Shown here: piece after piece, positions 1 through 5,620 of the stretch
Layout of the letters: every line of letters starts with the position of its first letter
Numbering within the stretch: position 1 is the stretch's first letter
NCBI GenBank assembly: GCA_910588225.1
Contig: CAJUQT010000031.1
Location: 1-26,003, forward strand
From: an uncultured Acetatifactor sp.
Lineage (GTDB): Bacteria; Bacillota; Clostridia; Lachnospirales; Lachnospiraceae
Length of the DNA: 26,003 bases
Reading direction: 5' to 3'
Made by a program: the position numbers and the translations under genes
The notes under the pieces: generated by a model
Seen by the model: the letters and a program-made list of their open reading frames with translations, nothing else
Told to the model about the DNA's origin: nothing
Database searches by the model: none

Positions 1-99
1 GATAGGGGAAGTCTGCGCTTTTTTGGCTACCCGGAAGGTTATGTTTCACAGTAACTTACTGCCTGCTGGCGCCATAGGGTAACAGCCCTTCGGCACAAT

Positions 100-115
100 G
101 TTGCACCGGTGCAAC
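100..115. repeat. 16-bp perfect palindrome in the gene-free left edge
   Basis: GTTGCACCGGTGCAAC is a perfect dyad lying about 15 bp beyond the 3' end of the RNase H-like gene. It could be an operator for something left of the window, or a short hairpin. There is no T-run, so a terminator role is not supported. I see no gene in positions 1-128. Confidence 0.4.
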
Positions 116-128
116 CGCTTCTTCTCTC

Positions 129-569
129 TCATCCATCCGCTTTCCCTGTAAGCTCCCTGTGCATCCATTCCCGGTAGGTATGGGGCTGTTTCAAATACAC
201 CTGGAATTCGTGGGCATTCAGTAAATACTCAATGGAGCGCCATATTTCCGCATCCCGGACAGGAACATTTTTCGCATTCACCCAGCCCGCCTCCCGCCAC
301 TTTTCATACCAGCGGTTCTCAAGGGCCGATGCCAGGTAGGTACATTCCAGATGCAGGATCAGCCAGCAGGGCTCCCGCAGGTGTGAAAGCGCCGCTTCCA
401 GCCCCAGAAGGGTTAACTGGTTCTCTGTGGTGTCTTCCACCCGAATCCATTGGCCCAGATCAGCGGTCCTGCCCTTTGCATCGGTAAAGGCAAGTATGTA
501 CAGGCAGCTCCCGTCCTTCCGCCTGGGGCCTTTCAGGCTGGTGTCTATGTAAATGTCCACTGTCCGCAT
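129..569 (-). CDS. RNase H-fold protein, probably degenerate
   Basis: This 146-residue protein has the outline of RNase HI. The first strand ends in an IYIDTS motif (Asp9, the usual first metal ligand), followed by a helix with TENQLTLLGLEAAL (Glu49, the usual catalytic Glu). The position of the third acidic residue reads LHLECTYLA, so Glu75 replaces the usual Asp, and the C-terminal HxxxN...D signature is not recognisable (PHTYREWMHREL). RNase HI cleaves RNA in RNA-DNA hybrids; with these substitutions activity is doubtful, and a binding role is possible. The ATG follows a GAAGGGAGA ribosome binding site. It lies on the same strand as the next small genes and may share their transcript. RNase H-like proteins of this size are common on mobile elements of Clostridia (from memory). 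Confidence 0.6.
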   Translation of the reverse strand: MRTVDIYIDTSLKGPRRKDGSCLYILAFTDAKGRTADLGQWIRVEDTTENQLTLLGLEAALSHLREPCWLILHLECTYLASALENRWYEKWREAGWVNAKNVPVRDAEIWRSIEYLLNAHEFQVYLKQPHTYREWMHRELTGKADG

Positions 570-630
570 CTGTGTTCTCCCTTCTCCCGGTTATCCTGCC
601 CGTTTCTGCCGGGGCTCCTCCGGCCTGTCT

Positions 631-846
631 CTATGCTCCCGCAGGCAGCCGGCCGCAGAACCGGCCGCACAGCAGTGGGATCCTGTTCTTATCATCCCTT
701 TTGACAGCCCGGCGGTTGTCCGCTTTCGTTCCCCTGTCATAAATAAATCCCCGCAGATGCCCGTCCGCCAGAATGGCGCCTGCCCCTTTCAGCTGTTCCA
801 TCTCCATACAATCCTGTACTGTTACTCTGTCTAAGCTGATTCCCAT
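631..846 (-). CDS. Small hypothetical protein of the mobile element
   Basis: This 71-residue ORF has a good ribosome binding site (GGAGGG, 9 nt before the ATG). The N-terminal half (MGISLDRVTVQDCMEMEQ...) looks like a compact folded domain with a GxILADGxLRGFIYDRG stretch. The C-terminal 25 residues are rich in Arg and Cys and look less constrained. It lies 61 bp from the RNase H-like gene on the same strand, and a terminator-like hairpin separates it from the upstream gene at 984-1172. I do not recognise the family. The start is well supported, the function is unknown. Confidence 0.55.
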   Translation of the reverse strand: MGISLDRVTVQDCMEMEQLKGAGAILADGHLRGFIYDRGTKADNRRAVKRDDKNRIPLLCGRFCGRLPAGA

Positions 847-906
847 TCCTGTCTTCCCTCCTACTTGAAATTTGCTGTTTTTCTCCGGTTTTCTCCGGTT
901 TTCCCT

Positions 907-944
907 GAAAAAAGGTAAAAAATAATAAGGGTATCGGAATACCC
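907..944 (-). terminator. Intrinsic terminator, minus strand
   Basis: Read on the minus strand, a 6-bp stem GGGTAT/ATACCC with a 4-nt loop (positions 929-944) is followed by TTATTATTTTTT. It lies 40 bp after the stop of the 984-1172 gene and would end that transcript. Just downstream on the minus strand (about 880-904) a 10-bp TTTTCTCCGG-type unit occurs twice in tandem; I assign it no role. Confidence 0.6.
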
Positions 945-983
945 GGACTGTGCCTGTCCACCGGAGCCGGACTAAGCCGGCGC

Positions 984-1172
984 CTAAACCTTTTCATAGA
1001 CAGCCTTCTGGTCATTGTCATACACCAGTGTAATACTGTCGCCGTTTTCATCTGTCAAGATCCCTTCCCGTCCTTCCATCTTTAAAGTGAAATGTTTCAT
1101 GATAACGCCGCTTCCCGCCAGGCTCTTTCTGATTGCATACTCTGCAATGCTTTTGTATCCGTTGATTAACAT
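984..1172 (-). CDS. Small hypothetical protein
   Basis: A 62-residue protein (MLINGYKSIAEYAIRK...). The ATG at 1172 is chosen over an upstream in-frame start because GGAGGAGA lies just before it. The second half (MKMEGREGILTDENGDSITLVYDNDQ) reads as a short beta-rich segment of a kind seen in small ICE proteins of unknown function. I cannot name the family. The 146 bp upstream of it hold no gene; they contain GC-rich sequence with a broken dyad around GTGCACCGCGCGG, possibly a regulatory site. Confidence 0.55.
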   Translation of the reverse strand: MLINGYKSIAEYAIRKSLAGSGVIMKHFTLKMEGREGILTDENGDSITLVYDNDQKAVYEKV

Positions 1173-1318
1173 AGTATTCTCCTCCCTCTCCCCGTGCCCT
1201 CCGCGCGGTGCACGGCTTATGACGGACCGCACACCTCTTGATAAGGGGAATTTGTGGTTATGCACCACGCGCAGGACACGGATTATTTTTTATTATTCTT
1301 TTTGCTAATTAAACTCAT

Positions 1319-1537
1319 TTACCTTCTTTGGATTCCTGCATTTTCTGCCTTGCAGCGTTCAATTCTCCACTTTTCAAACCCTACTGTGTCAAATACAATA
1401 GGACTATTCGATTTCAATGGATTTTGTTTTTGAGCAAATGTCTGCCCTTTTGATCTATACGCTTCAAACAGGAACTCTTTTGGAAGCCCCATCTTGTGCA
1501 ATTCTTTTAAGCGCATAAAAGGTTTTGGATAAATCAT
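1319..1537 (-). CDS. Small putative DNA-binding protein
   Basis: This 72-residue basic protein has a clear ribosome binding site (GGGAGGTG, 5 nt before ATG). The pattern LHKMGLPKEFLFEAYRSKG, then QTFAQKQNP...SPIVFDTVGFEKW, looks like a short winged-helix or excisionase-like fold: a helix-turn-helix followed by a beta wing and a terminal helix. Similar proteins of mobile elements are often called DNA-binding or excisionase-like (from memory). It starts 16 bp after the stop of the zinc-ribbon gene at 1553-1783 and is probably co-transcribed from the promoter at 1830-1858. A recombination directionality role is possible but it is far from the integrase. Confidence 0.55.
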   Translation of the reverse strand: MIYPKPFMRLKELHKMGLPKEFLFEAYRSKGQTFAQKQNPLKSNSPIVFDTVGFEKWRIERCKAENAGIQRR

Positions 1538-1552
1538 AATTCACCTCCCTCG

Positions 1553-1783
1553 TTATACAGACTCTCGCAGTCTTAAATTAGTGTTTTTCTGAACTTCTGC
1601 CACAAATATTACACCCGAAGCTTCCCTGTACTCCCGGCATCGGTCCCCGGGCCTTACATTATGGCTCTTCCTTCCACAGTAACCGCAATTTATAGCCTCG
1701 AATTCTTTTCCACTTAAGTTCCTATAATACTGTGTAAATTTGTCACAGCTGATGCAGCGGCTTCCGCTGATTTCAATTTTCAT
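1553..1783 (-). CDS. Small zinc-ribbon protein
   Basis: The 76-residue product has two CxxC pairs (SRCISCDKF near residue 10 and INCGYCGRK near residue 34) and a further Cys-containing PGDRCREY stretch, so it probably folds around one zinc ion. AGGAGG lies 7 nt before the ATG. It is the first gene of a minus-strand unit that also contains 1319-1537. It is divergent from the XRE repressor gene at 1900, and one of three repressor-like sites sits inside its promoter, so repression by that neighbour is likely. Biochemical role unknown. Confidence 0.6.
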   Translation of the reverse strand: MKIEISGSRCISCDKFTQYYRNLSGKEFEAINCGYCGRKSHNVRPGDRCREYREASGVIFVAEVQKNTNLRLRESV

Positions 1784-1801
1784 GGGGCATCCTCCTTTTA
1801 C

Positions 1802-1881
1802 GTGCGTTTTGCACCTTCTATTTATTTATAATATACAGTACAATTTGCACGCAGTCAAGTATTTTTACGTACATTTTGCAC
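1802..1881. promoter_or_regulatory. Three operator-like repeats in the divergent region
   Basis: Three 13-bp sites share a GTnCnnTTTGCAC pattern: GTGCGTTTTGCAC (1802-1814), GTACAATTTGCAC (1838-1850) and GTACATTTTGCAC (1869-1881). Each is an imperfect dyad of GTGC/GCAC half-sites. They lie between the zinc-ribbon gene and the XRE gene; the last ends 10 bp before the ribosome binding site of the XRE gene. The arrangement is typical of an autoregulating phage-type repressor. The binding protein is inferred, not shown. Confidence 0.6.
1830..1858 (-). promoter_or_regulatory. Sigma-A promoter for the minus-strand zinc-ribbon gene
   Basis: On the minus strand TTGACT (1858-1853), a 17-bp spacer and TATATT (1835-1830) form a near-consensus promoter, about 47 bp ahead of the ATG at 1783. 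A 13-bp operator-like site (1838-1850) fills the spacer, so occupancy would block transcription. Confidence 0.65.
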
Positions 1882-1899
1882 ACAATAAAGGAGAATATA

Positions 1900-2136
1900 A
1901 TGTTCAATAAACGACTTCGTGAAATGCGTATGAAACGTGGCCTCACCCAGCAAAAAGTGGCCGACTCCATTGATATTGCTTTACGCTCCTATCAATGCTA
2001 TGAAACAGGAACCCGCACTCCAAATTATGACCTCCTTGTCCAACTTGCTGACATTTTAGATGTCTCCCTTGATTATCTCATGGGAAGGGATGAGTTCATG
2101 AAATCTCACGCAATACCCTTTGATGAATACCTGTAA
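1900..2136 (+). CDS. XRE-family transcriptional repressor
   Basis: A 78-residue protein, almost entirely one Cro/CI-type helix-turn-helix domain: RLREMRMKRGLTQQKVADSI then RSYQCYETGTRTPNYDLLVQLADILDVSLDYLMGR. It ends with a short tail, so it lacks an oligomerisation or protease domain. The ATG at 1900 is preferred to an upstream TTG because AAAGGAG precedes it by 7 nt. It is divergent from the zinc-ribbon gene, and three similar dyads lie between them, so it probably represses both. Its 3' end overlaps that of the convergent HTH gene 2096-2287 by 41 bp. Confidence 0.8.
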   Translation: MFNKRLREMRMKRGLTQQKVADSIDIALRSYQCYETGTRTPNYDLLVQLADILDVSLDYLMGRDEFMKSHAIPFDEYL

Positions 2137-2287
2137 TATCTTCCAGTGTATCCCATAAAACAAAATCTCCTGTTCTATCTCCTGCCTCTATGTTTTGATA
2201 ATATCGAAGGCTGATGCCTAACTCATCTGCCATCTGCTGCTGTGTCATGCCCGCCCTCTGGCGGGCTTCTTTCAGGTTCTTCCGCAT
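2096..2287 (-). CDS. Small XRE-family HTH protein
   Basis: The 63 residues form a single helix-turn-helix: MRKNLKEARQRAGMTQQQMADELGI followed by RYYQNIEAGDRTGDFVLWDTLEDI. Its ribosome binding site (GGAGGTGA) is the minus-strand end of the first copy of the intergenic repeat. The gene is convergent with the XRE repressor at 1900-2136 and overlaps it by 41 bp at the 3' ends. It belongs to the pattern of minus-strand genes starting at a repeat copy. Target unknown. Confidence 0.7.
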   Translation of the reverse strand: MRKNLKEARQRAGMTQQQMADELGISLRYYQNIEAGDRTGDFVLWDTLEDITGIHQRVLREIS

Positions 2288-2289
2288 GT

Positions 2290-2430
2290 CTCACCTCCTA
2301 TACTGGCTCCTGTAGCCTTAAGAACTTATCTGTGTTCACTCCTGATTTTATTGTAATCCCCTGCTTTCTCCTTTATACTGTTCTTACAGGCCACTGCCAT
2401 GGCCGAGTACATAAGGAAGGGGAAAAATAA
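2290..2430. repeat. Intergenic cassette repeat, copy 1 (promoter allele A)
   Basis: Left end: ribosome binding site for the minus gene at 2287. Core: CCTTAAGAACTTATCTGTG. Right end: plus-strand promoter TTGTAA (2351-2356), 17-bp spacer, TATACT (2374-2379), then the inverted repeat GGCCA-CTGCCA-TGGCC (2389-2404), GAGTAC and the AAGGAAGGGG ribosome binding site for the gene at 2431. The left end diverges from the others (CTGGCTCCTGTAGCC) yet its short GGCT/AGCC dyad is perfect. Confidence 0.85.
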
Positions 2431-2652
2431 ATGTGGGTCTATCATTCACCAATTGGTCCGTTTGTAATTAAACGTCTGCAAAACGGAAAATATGGCCTGC
2501 TGTATGCGGATGAAATATGGGGACAATGGTCATCCCCCAAAGCTGCCGCCGATGACGTTTACACCCATACCACGGGATGCTATGATTGGGACAAATTGGA
2601 CTGCCAGACAGAAGATGTTCCAACAGACCTGTCGGAATGGGAAAGGCACTAA
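2431..2652 (+). CDS. Small conserved hypothetical protein (cassette gene)
   Basis: This 73-residue acidic protein begins MWVYHSPIGPFVIKRL and contains GKYGLLYADEIWGQW, PKAAADDVYTHTTGCYDWD and a C-terminal TDLSEWERH. I recall small bacterial proteins with this YHSPIG...AADDVY...WD...LxEW layout, all of unknown function. It has the promoter and ribosome binding site of repeat copy 1. It is convergent with 2657-2839, with only 4 bp between the stop codons. Confidence 0.65.
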   Translation: MWVYHSPIGPFVIKRLQNGKYGLLYADEIWGQWSSPKAAADDVYTHTTGCYDWDKLDCQTEDVPTDLSEWERH

Positions 2653-2656
2653 CGCC

Positions 2657-2839
2657 TTATTGGTTTTCCCTATATCCTTTCAAACGGCAGATTCTGTCCA
2701 GCGTTCCAATAAGGCTATGCAGAATATCACATTGCTCCGTCTCCATTGGCGTCTTTAAGTCATGAAACAGCTGAACTTGTTTTAAGATGGCATCCTCTGC
2801 ATTGTCGAGGATGCTGTTTTCTTTTTCTGTCAATACCAT
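2657..2839 (-). CDS. Small helical hypothetical protein (cassette gene)
   Basis: A 60-residue, probably all-helical acidic protein (MVLTEKENSILDNAEDAILKQ...). An in-frame ATG exists at 2890, but the internal ATG at 2839 is preferred because AGAGGT lies 6 nt upstream of it. It is probably translated from the same transcript as the membrane-protein gene at 2955-3137, which begins at repeat copy 2. It is convergent with 2431-2652. No family recognised. Confidence 0.5.
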   Translation of the reverse strand: MVLTEKENSILDNAEDAILKQVQLFHDLKTPMETEQCDILHSLIGTLDRICRLKGYRENQ

Positions 2840-2954
2840 CTTTTTACCTCTCTTTTCTGAAAATATTCCCAATATCCCACCCAATGTCATTTACTTAAGC
2901 CCTCCCTCCGTTAAGTTAAGGCTTCGCTTTCCCTGAAGTACAATTAATCAAAGC

Positions 2955-3137
2955 TCAATTTGGAATGTGAAATATTCTTTTCCACACATAAGTGCAACAT
3001 GCCTTCATTTCTTCGTTTGATGGAGGCATGTATCCTTTATCTGACATATATTTTGCCAGTGCTGCTGTACCAACCCAATGGATCAACCATCCTCCAGCCG
3101 AAACAAGTGTAGTTATAAAGAAAAACAATGCAACCAC
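2955..3137 (-). CDS. Small membrane protein (cassette gene), GTG start
   Basis: The frame is open much further upstream, but translation probably starts at GTG 3137: GGAGGTGCGG precedes it and aligns with the minus-strand ribosome binding site of the other repeat copies. The 60-residue product starts with a hydrophobic helix (VVALFFFITTLVSAGGWLIHWVG) and has a soluble tail with two adjacent Cys. It is the first minus-strand gene after repeat copy 2. Function unknown. Confidence 0.5.
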   Translation of the reverse strand: MVALFFFITTLVSAGGWLIHWVGTAALAKYMSDKGYMPPSNEEMKACCTYVWKRIFHIPN

Positions 3138-3140
3138 TCT

Positions 3141-3263
3141 CTTCCGCACCTCCTCTCGCCTGCTGCCCCATGACTTCAAAACGTCTTGCTTTCCCCGCTT
3201 TTCCACCTTATAATGTTGGTACAGGCTGGTGCCGCAGCCGAGTACGTAAGAAAGGAGAGTCTT
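3141..3263. repeat. Intergenic cassette repeat, copy 2 (divergent)
   Basis: The sequence has drifted, yet the layout is kept: a minus-strand GGAGGTG ribosome binding site at the left; then plus-strand TTGCTT (3186-3191), 17-bp spacer, TATAAT (3209-3214); the inverted repeat GGCTG-GTGCCG-CAGCC (3224-3239), 9 nt after the -10 as in most other copies; GAGTAC; and AAAGGAG ahead of the ATG at 3264. The stem differs from the usual GGCCA/TGGCC but both arms changed together. Confidence 0.7.
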
Positions 3264-3755
3264 ATGCGGGAAACATACTGGGACTTCTATAAAAAAATCA
3301 CATATCAGTTTTTTTACTACAAAAGATTTCAAATTTTCTTCACCGCAATCAACAATGGTGTCAGCGCTTTTTGCGGTTTGACGGCTCTGTCCAGCGTTGC
3401 CGCATGGGGGCTTTGGAAATCCTATCCTTTGCTGTGGTCCACCCTGATCTGTGCGGCTCAGCTCATCCAATCTGCATTTCCCAAAATGCCTTATAATGAT
3501 TTGCTTTGCTCTACAAAATTCATGATCTGCTCGCTTGATAAATTACTTCTGGACATCCGCCACAGTTGGCTTGCAATTGATGTACATGACCATACGGACG
3601 AGTATATTCTCAAACTTATTGCAAAATACGAAACACAATATTCCGAGCTTGTTTCCCAATTTTTTTCAGGTACATATCTGCCTGAAATAAAGTATTGTGA
3701 AAAGAAAGCCACAGAAGAATGTATCTCTTATTTCAATACCAACTATTCACGATAA
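3264..3755 (+). CDS. Two-helix membrane protein, SLATT-like
   Basis: The product is 163 residues from the ATG at 3264, chosen because AAAGGAG precedes it (an upstream in-frame ATG lies in the promoter). An N-terminal amphipathic segment with Tyr/Phe/Arg (YWDFYKKITYQFFYYKRF) is followed by two hydrophobic helices (about residues 23-42 and 47-65) and a long charged cytoplasmic helical region. This layout resembles SLATT domains, predicted pore-forming modules often tied to defence or nucleotide-signalling systems. That family match is by architecture only and is tentative. The small Pro-rich gene at 3771 follows by 15 bp and is probably co-transcribed. Confidence 0.55.
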   Translation: MRETYWDFYKKITYQFFYYKRFQIFFTAINNGVSAFCGLTALSSVAAWGLWKSYPLLWSTLICAAQLIQSAFPKMPYNDLLCSTKFMICSLDKLLLDIRHSWLAIDVHDHTDEYILKLIAKYETQYSELVSQFFSGTYLPEIKYCEKKATEECISYFNTNYSR

Positions 3756-3770
3756 AAGGAGGTAAATTAT

Positions 3771-3908
3771 ATGCCAAAAACAAACCAATCGTCTTCACAA
3801 TCGAAACCGTCTTCACCTTCATCACCCATCAAAAGGAATGACGGCGGCGGTGCTCCTGGTCCGAAGCAACCCATTCCTGTCCCCTGCCCGCCTAAGCCCA
3901 AAAAATAA
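3771..3908 (+). CDS. Ser/Pro/Lys-rich 45-residue protein
   Basis: This short ORF has a near-perfect ribosome binding site (AAAGGAGGT, 7 nt before ATG) and lies 15 bp after the SLATT-like gene. The product is low-complexity: an N-terminal Ser/Gln/Pro/Lys stretch, a central NDGGGAPGPK, and a C-terminal PVPCPPKPKK with one Cys. It is probably disordered; Pro-rich tails of this kind often bind partner proteins or envelope polymers. Its stop is 1 bp from the end of the convergent gene at 3910. The strong ribosome binding site argues that it is real. Confidence 0.55.
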   Translation: MPKTNQSSSQSKPSSPSSPIKRNDGGGAPGPKQPIPVPCPPKPKK

Positions 3909-3909
3909 T

Positions 3910-4098
3910 TTACTTAGCCTTTTCCCCTTTCTTTTTTTGAGGAAAAGGCTTTTTCCCCATTAACAGCCAAAACTGACAGTAATCGCACCGTGTAGCCGGA
4001 TTTCTTTTTAAAATACTTACAATACCCTGTCTGTACGCACACATTCCAACCGCACATCCCAAAATAAATGCCGCAACCGCAACTTCCGTTTCCCTCAC
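3910..4098 (-). CDS. Small membrane-anchored protein (cassette gene)
   Basis: A 62-residue product with a hydrophobic N-terminal helix (VAVAAFILGCAVGMCAY) and a basic tail with a CDYCQFW motif and Lys-rich C-terminus (PFPQKKKGEKAK). The only canonical start is GTG at 4098, which lies inside the GGAGGGAGGTGAGG ribosome binding region and is unusually close to it. In the related layout at 7506 the start lies three codons further in, where this gene has ACG. Start assignment is therefore uncertain. It starts at repeat copy 3. Confidence 0.5.
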   Translation of the reverse strand: MRETEVAVAAFILGCAVGMCAYRQGIVSILKRNPATRCDYCQFWLLMGKKPFPQKKKGEKAK

Positions 4099-4235
4099 CT
4101 CCCTCCTATACCGGCTCCCGTGGCCTTAAGAACTTATCTGTGTTCACTCCTGATTTTATTGTAATCCCCTGCTTTCTCCTTTATACTGTTCTTACAGGCC
4201 ACTGCCATGGCTGAGTACATATGAAAGGAGAGCCT
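4099..4235. repeat. Intergenic cassette repeat, copy 3 (promoter allele A)
   Basis: Left end ACCTCCCTCCTATACC gives the minus-strand ribosome binding site. Core CCTTAAGAACTTATCTGTG. Plus promoter TTGTAA (4159-4164), 17 bp, TATACT (4182-4187). Inverted repeat GGCCA-CTGCCA-TGGCT (4197-4212), whose outer pair would be G-U in RNA. GAAAGGAG precedes the gene start at 4236. An ATG at 4221 lies upstream of that ribosome binding site and is not the start. Confidence 0.88.
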
Positions 4236-4445
4236 ATGAAAAGATACTATATCGACTTAAGGCTTTGCGGTCAGCCAGAGCATGACCGCATCAAAAAGCT
4301 GATAGAAATGCTGGCATGGGATGTCTATTCTATTGCAGGCGTTCCAAAAGTCTATGAATTCATGTGGGACAGCGAGGAATCCGTTTTAGAGATTCCCGGA
4401 ATTCCAGCAAAGCTGATCAGCTCATATCCTCCGCAAAATATGTGA
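4236..4445 (+). CDS. Small hypothetical protein (cassette gene)
   Basis: A 69-residue acidic protein (MKRYYIDLRLCGQPEHDRIKK...) with predicted alternating strands and helices and no recognised motif. It is driven by repeat copy 3. Its last codons read into sequence that is part of a segment duplicated at 7325-7507, so the C-terminus (PPQNM) may have been changed when that duplication arose. It overlaps the convergent gene 4417-4608 by 29 bp. Confidence 0.6.
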   Translation: MKRYYIDLRLCGQPEHDRIKKLIEMLAWDVYSIAGVPKVYEFMWDSEESVLEIPGIPAKLISSYPPQNM

Positions 4446-4608
4446 CCTCAATTTTTTCCGCCTGCGGGTCGTAATCCGCTACGACCCGTATCTTCATGTT
4501 TTTGTCCGCCCGGAAAGCATCCATCAATGGATTCGTGCCACGGTTCAACAAAGCAATCAGCTTCTCGCAGAAAAGCCTGTCAACCTTATATGTCCCTCTT
4601 TTTTCCAC
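4417..4608 (-). CDS. Truncated duplicate of the 6904-7506 cassette gene
   Basis: The 63-residue product (MEKRGTYKVDRLF...) matches the first about 60 residues of the 200-residue protein encoded at 6904-7506 almost residue for residue, and the DNA is also near-identical. Identity ends at a TCCTCCGCAAAATATG stretch, after which this copy stops within three codons. The start is GTG at 4608, with GGAGGTGG upstream from repeat copy 4. It may be a non-functional fragment or a free N-terminal domain. The conserved pattern (KLIALLNRGTNPLMDAFRADK, IRVVADYD) is unknown to me. Confidence 0.55.
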   Translation of the reverse strand: MEKRGTYKVDRLFCEKLIALLNRGTNPLMDAFRADKNMKIRVVADYDPQAEKIEVTYFAEDMS

Positions 4609-4771
4609 TCCTCCCCACCTCCCTCCTATACCGGCTCCCGTGGCCTTAAGAACTTATCTGTGTTCACTCCCAATGCCCAGAAAAACCGTCTTGATATCCT
4701 GTATGTTCTCCTTTATACTGGTTGTACAGGCCACCGCCATGGCCGAGTACAGAAGGAAAGGAGAGATACTT
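4609..4771. repeat. Intergenic cassette repeat, copy 4 (promoter allele B)
   Basis: The left end and core match copies 3 and 6. The -35 region is a different allele: CAATGCCCAGAAAAACCG then TTGATA (4691-4696), 17 bp, TATACT (4714-4719). The inverted repeat is GGCCA-CCGCCA-TGGCC (4729-4744), flanked by GTACA and GAGTAC. GGAAAGGAG precedes the gene start at 4772. Confidence 0.88.
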
Positions 4772-4993
4772 ATGTGGGAATGTCCACATTGTAATGAGTT
4801 GATACCTGATTCAAAGGATAAGTGCGAGTTTTGCGATATTGCGCGGCCAACGAACAAAGCTGCTGGCGGAAACTATTGCACTAACCCAAATTGTTCTGCA
4901 TATCAAGTCGAGTTAGATAATGCAGATCAGAAAATATGTCGAAAGTGCGGGGAACTCACAAGCGTTGGAGAGAGAATCAAGGAGATGATTTAA
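4772..4993 (+). CDS. Double zinc-ribbon protein (cassette gene)
   Basis: A 73-residue protein with four Cys pairs: CPHC and CEFC in the first ribbon, CTNPNC and CRKC in the second. This is the layout of double zinc ribbons found in small adaptor proteins. An ATG far upstream in frame lies across the repeat and is rejected; AAAGGAG lies ahead of ATG 4772. It is expressed from repeat copy 4 and ends at a bidirectional terminator shared with the convergent zinc-ribbon gene at 5054-5293. Partner unknown. Confidence 0.65.
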   Translation: MWECPHCNELIPDSKDKCEFCDIARPTNKAAGGNYCTNPNCSAYQVELDNADQKICRKCGELTSVGERIKEMI

Positions 4994-5013
4994 TCCTTTG
5001 ATACCCTTCCCAT

Positions 5014-5049
5014 GGGTACGGCTTATAAAAGCTGTACCCCTCATTTTTT
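5014..5049 (+). terminator. Intrinsic terminator between convergent zinc-ribbon genes
   Basis: Stem GGGTACGGCTT / AAGCTGTACCC (one G-U pair) with loop ATAA spans 5014-5039, followed by CTCATTTTTTG. It lies 20 bp after the plus gene and just beyond the stop of the minus gene, so it probably ends the plus transcript. Confidence 0.75.
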
Positions 5050-5053
5050 GCGG

Positions 5054-5293
5054 CTACATGCAGCTCCCTAATGATGTCTCGTAAAAGGTCTTACTTTCTT
5101 TCGCTGCGTTGCCTGCGGCCTCTCCTGCCGGCGTGCCTTTGAAACAAAGCCCGACCTCAAAGTGGCAGTGCGAACAGTAATTCTTGCCAAATGCTGTTCC
5201 TTTGGCACTCAGCAGGCTTGCCCTTAAGAGTGGTTTCCCGCAGTTAGGGCAGACCACAAACTCTTCTGTCTTAAGCAGTTCGTTTTTCTCCAT
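5054..5293 (-). CDS. Small zinc-ribbon protein (cassette gene)
   Basis: The 79-residue product has CPNCGKPLL near residue 18 and CSHCHFEVG near residue 42, a single zinc ribbon, followed by an Ala/Gly/Lys-rich tail. The ATG at 5293 follows the GGAGGGAGGTGAGG end of half-repeat copy 5. The ribbon-helix-helix gene upstream (5300-5476) ends inside that ribosome binding site, so the two genes form an operon driven by the promoter at 5517-5545. Confidence 0.6.
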   Translation of the reverse strand: MEKNELLKTEEFVVCPNCGKPLLRASLLSAKGTAFGKNYCSHCHFEVGLCFKGTPAGEAAGNAAKESKTFYETSLGSCM

Positions 5294-5298
5294 CTTTC

Positions 5299-5331
5299 CT
5301 CACCTCCCTCCTATACCGGCTCCCGTGGCCG
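5299..5331. repeat. Half copy of the cassette repeat, copy 5
   Basis: Only the left (minus-strand ribosome binding site) end is present: CTCACCTCCCTCCTATACC and GGCTCCCGTGGCC. The sequence diverges right after GTGGCC. The missing half would have held the plus promoter and inverted repeat. The half-repeat is translated as the C-terminus of the overlapping ribbon-helix-helix gene. Confidence 0.8.
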
Positions 5332-5476
5332 ATGTTTCTTGTCGTTCCCGCCTAACCCATTCCCACAGAATCTGAAGGATTAGAGCGTTTTTTGCGATTC
5401 CCTGTTTCTGGGCTTCCTGAATCAGCCATGTGTTCAAATCATATGGTATCCGCAACCCGGCTCTTACTCTTTCCAT
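5300..5476 (-). CDS. Ribbon-helix-helix (Arc/CopG-type) regulator, 58 residues
   Basis: The product begins MERVRAGLRIPYDLNTWL and continues with a helix (IQEAQKQGIAKNALILQIL), the strand-helix-helix pattern of Arc-type DNA-binding proteins. The ribosome binding site AAGGAGGG lies 3-4 nt before the ATG, and a near-consensus promoter (TTGACA, 17 bp, TGTAAT) lies upstream. The C-terminal residues (ATGAGIGGR) are encoded by the half-repeat, so the gene end was probably made by a recombination at the repeat. It precedes a zinc-ribbon gene in one operon and is divergent from a second ribbon-helix-helix gene. Confidence 0.6.
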   Translation of the reverse strand: MERVRAGLRIPYDLNTWLIQEAQKQGIAKNALILQILWEWVRRERQETSATGAGIGGR

Positions 5477-5497
5477 ATACCCTCCTTCTTAGGTGGC

Positions 5498-5604
5498 TAA
5501 CCACCTGTTGGCATTCATTACAGGTGGTTATTTATATGATGTCAATATGTTGGCATAAACTTTTCAAAGTTTTTTATTCATGCTAATATGTTGCCATATT
5601 GACA
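5498..5604. promoter_or_regulatory. Divergent promoter region with nested inverted repeats
   Basis: TAACCACCTGT (5498-5508) and its exact complement ACAGGTGGTTA (5520-5530) form an 11-bp inverted repeat. TGTCAATATG (5540-5549) and CATATTGACA (5595-5604) form a second, 10-bp one. The minus promoter TTGACA (5545-5540), 17 bp, TGTAAT (5522-5517) lies across both: its -35 is in one repeat and its -10 touches the other. A weaker plus promoter TTTTCA (5561-5566), 17 bp, TAATAT (5584-5589) serves the gene at 5621. These are likely operators for one or both flanking ribbon-helix-helix proteins. Confidence 0.65.
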
Positions 5605-5620
5605 AAAGGAGGTCAGCAAA

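Noticed and set aside
100..115. Origin of transfer palindrome
   Set aside because: A lone 16-bp dyad with no relaxase gene or nic-like sequence in view does not support an oriT call.
737..1051. Minus-strand 104-residue ORF
   Set aside because: It crosses the terminator at 907-944 and overlaps two better-supported genes with good ribosome binding sites in another frame.
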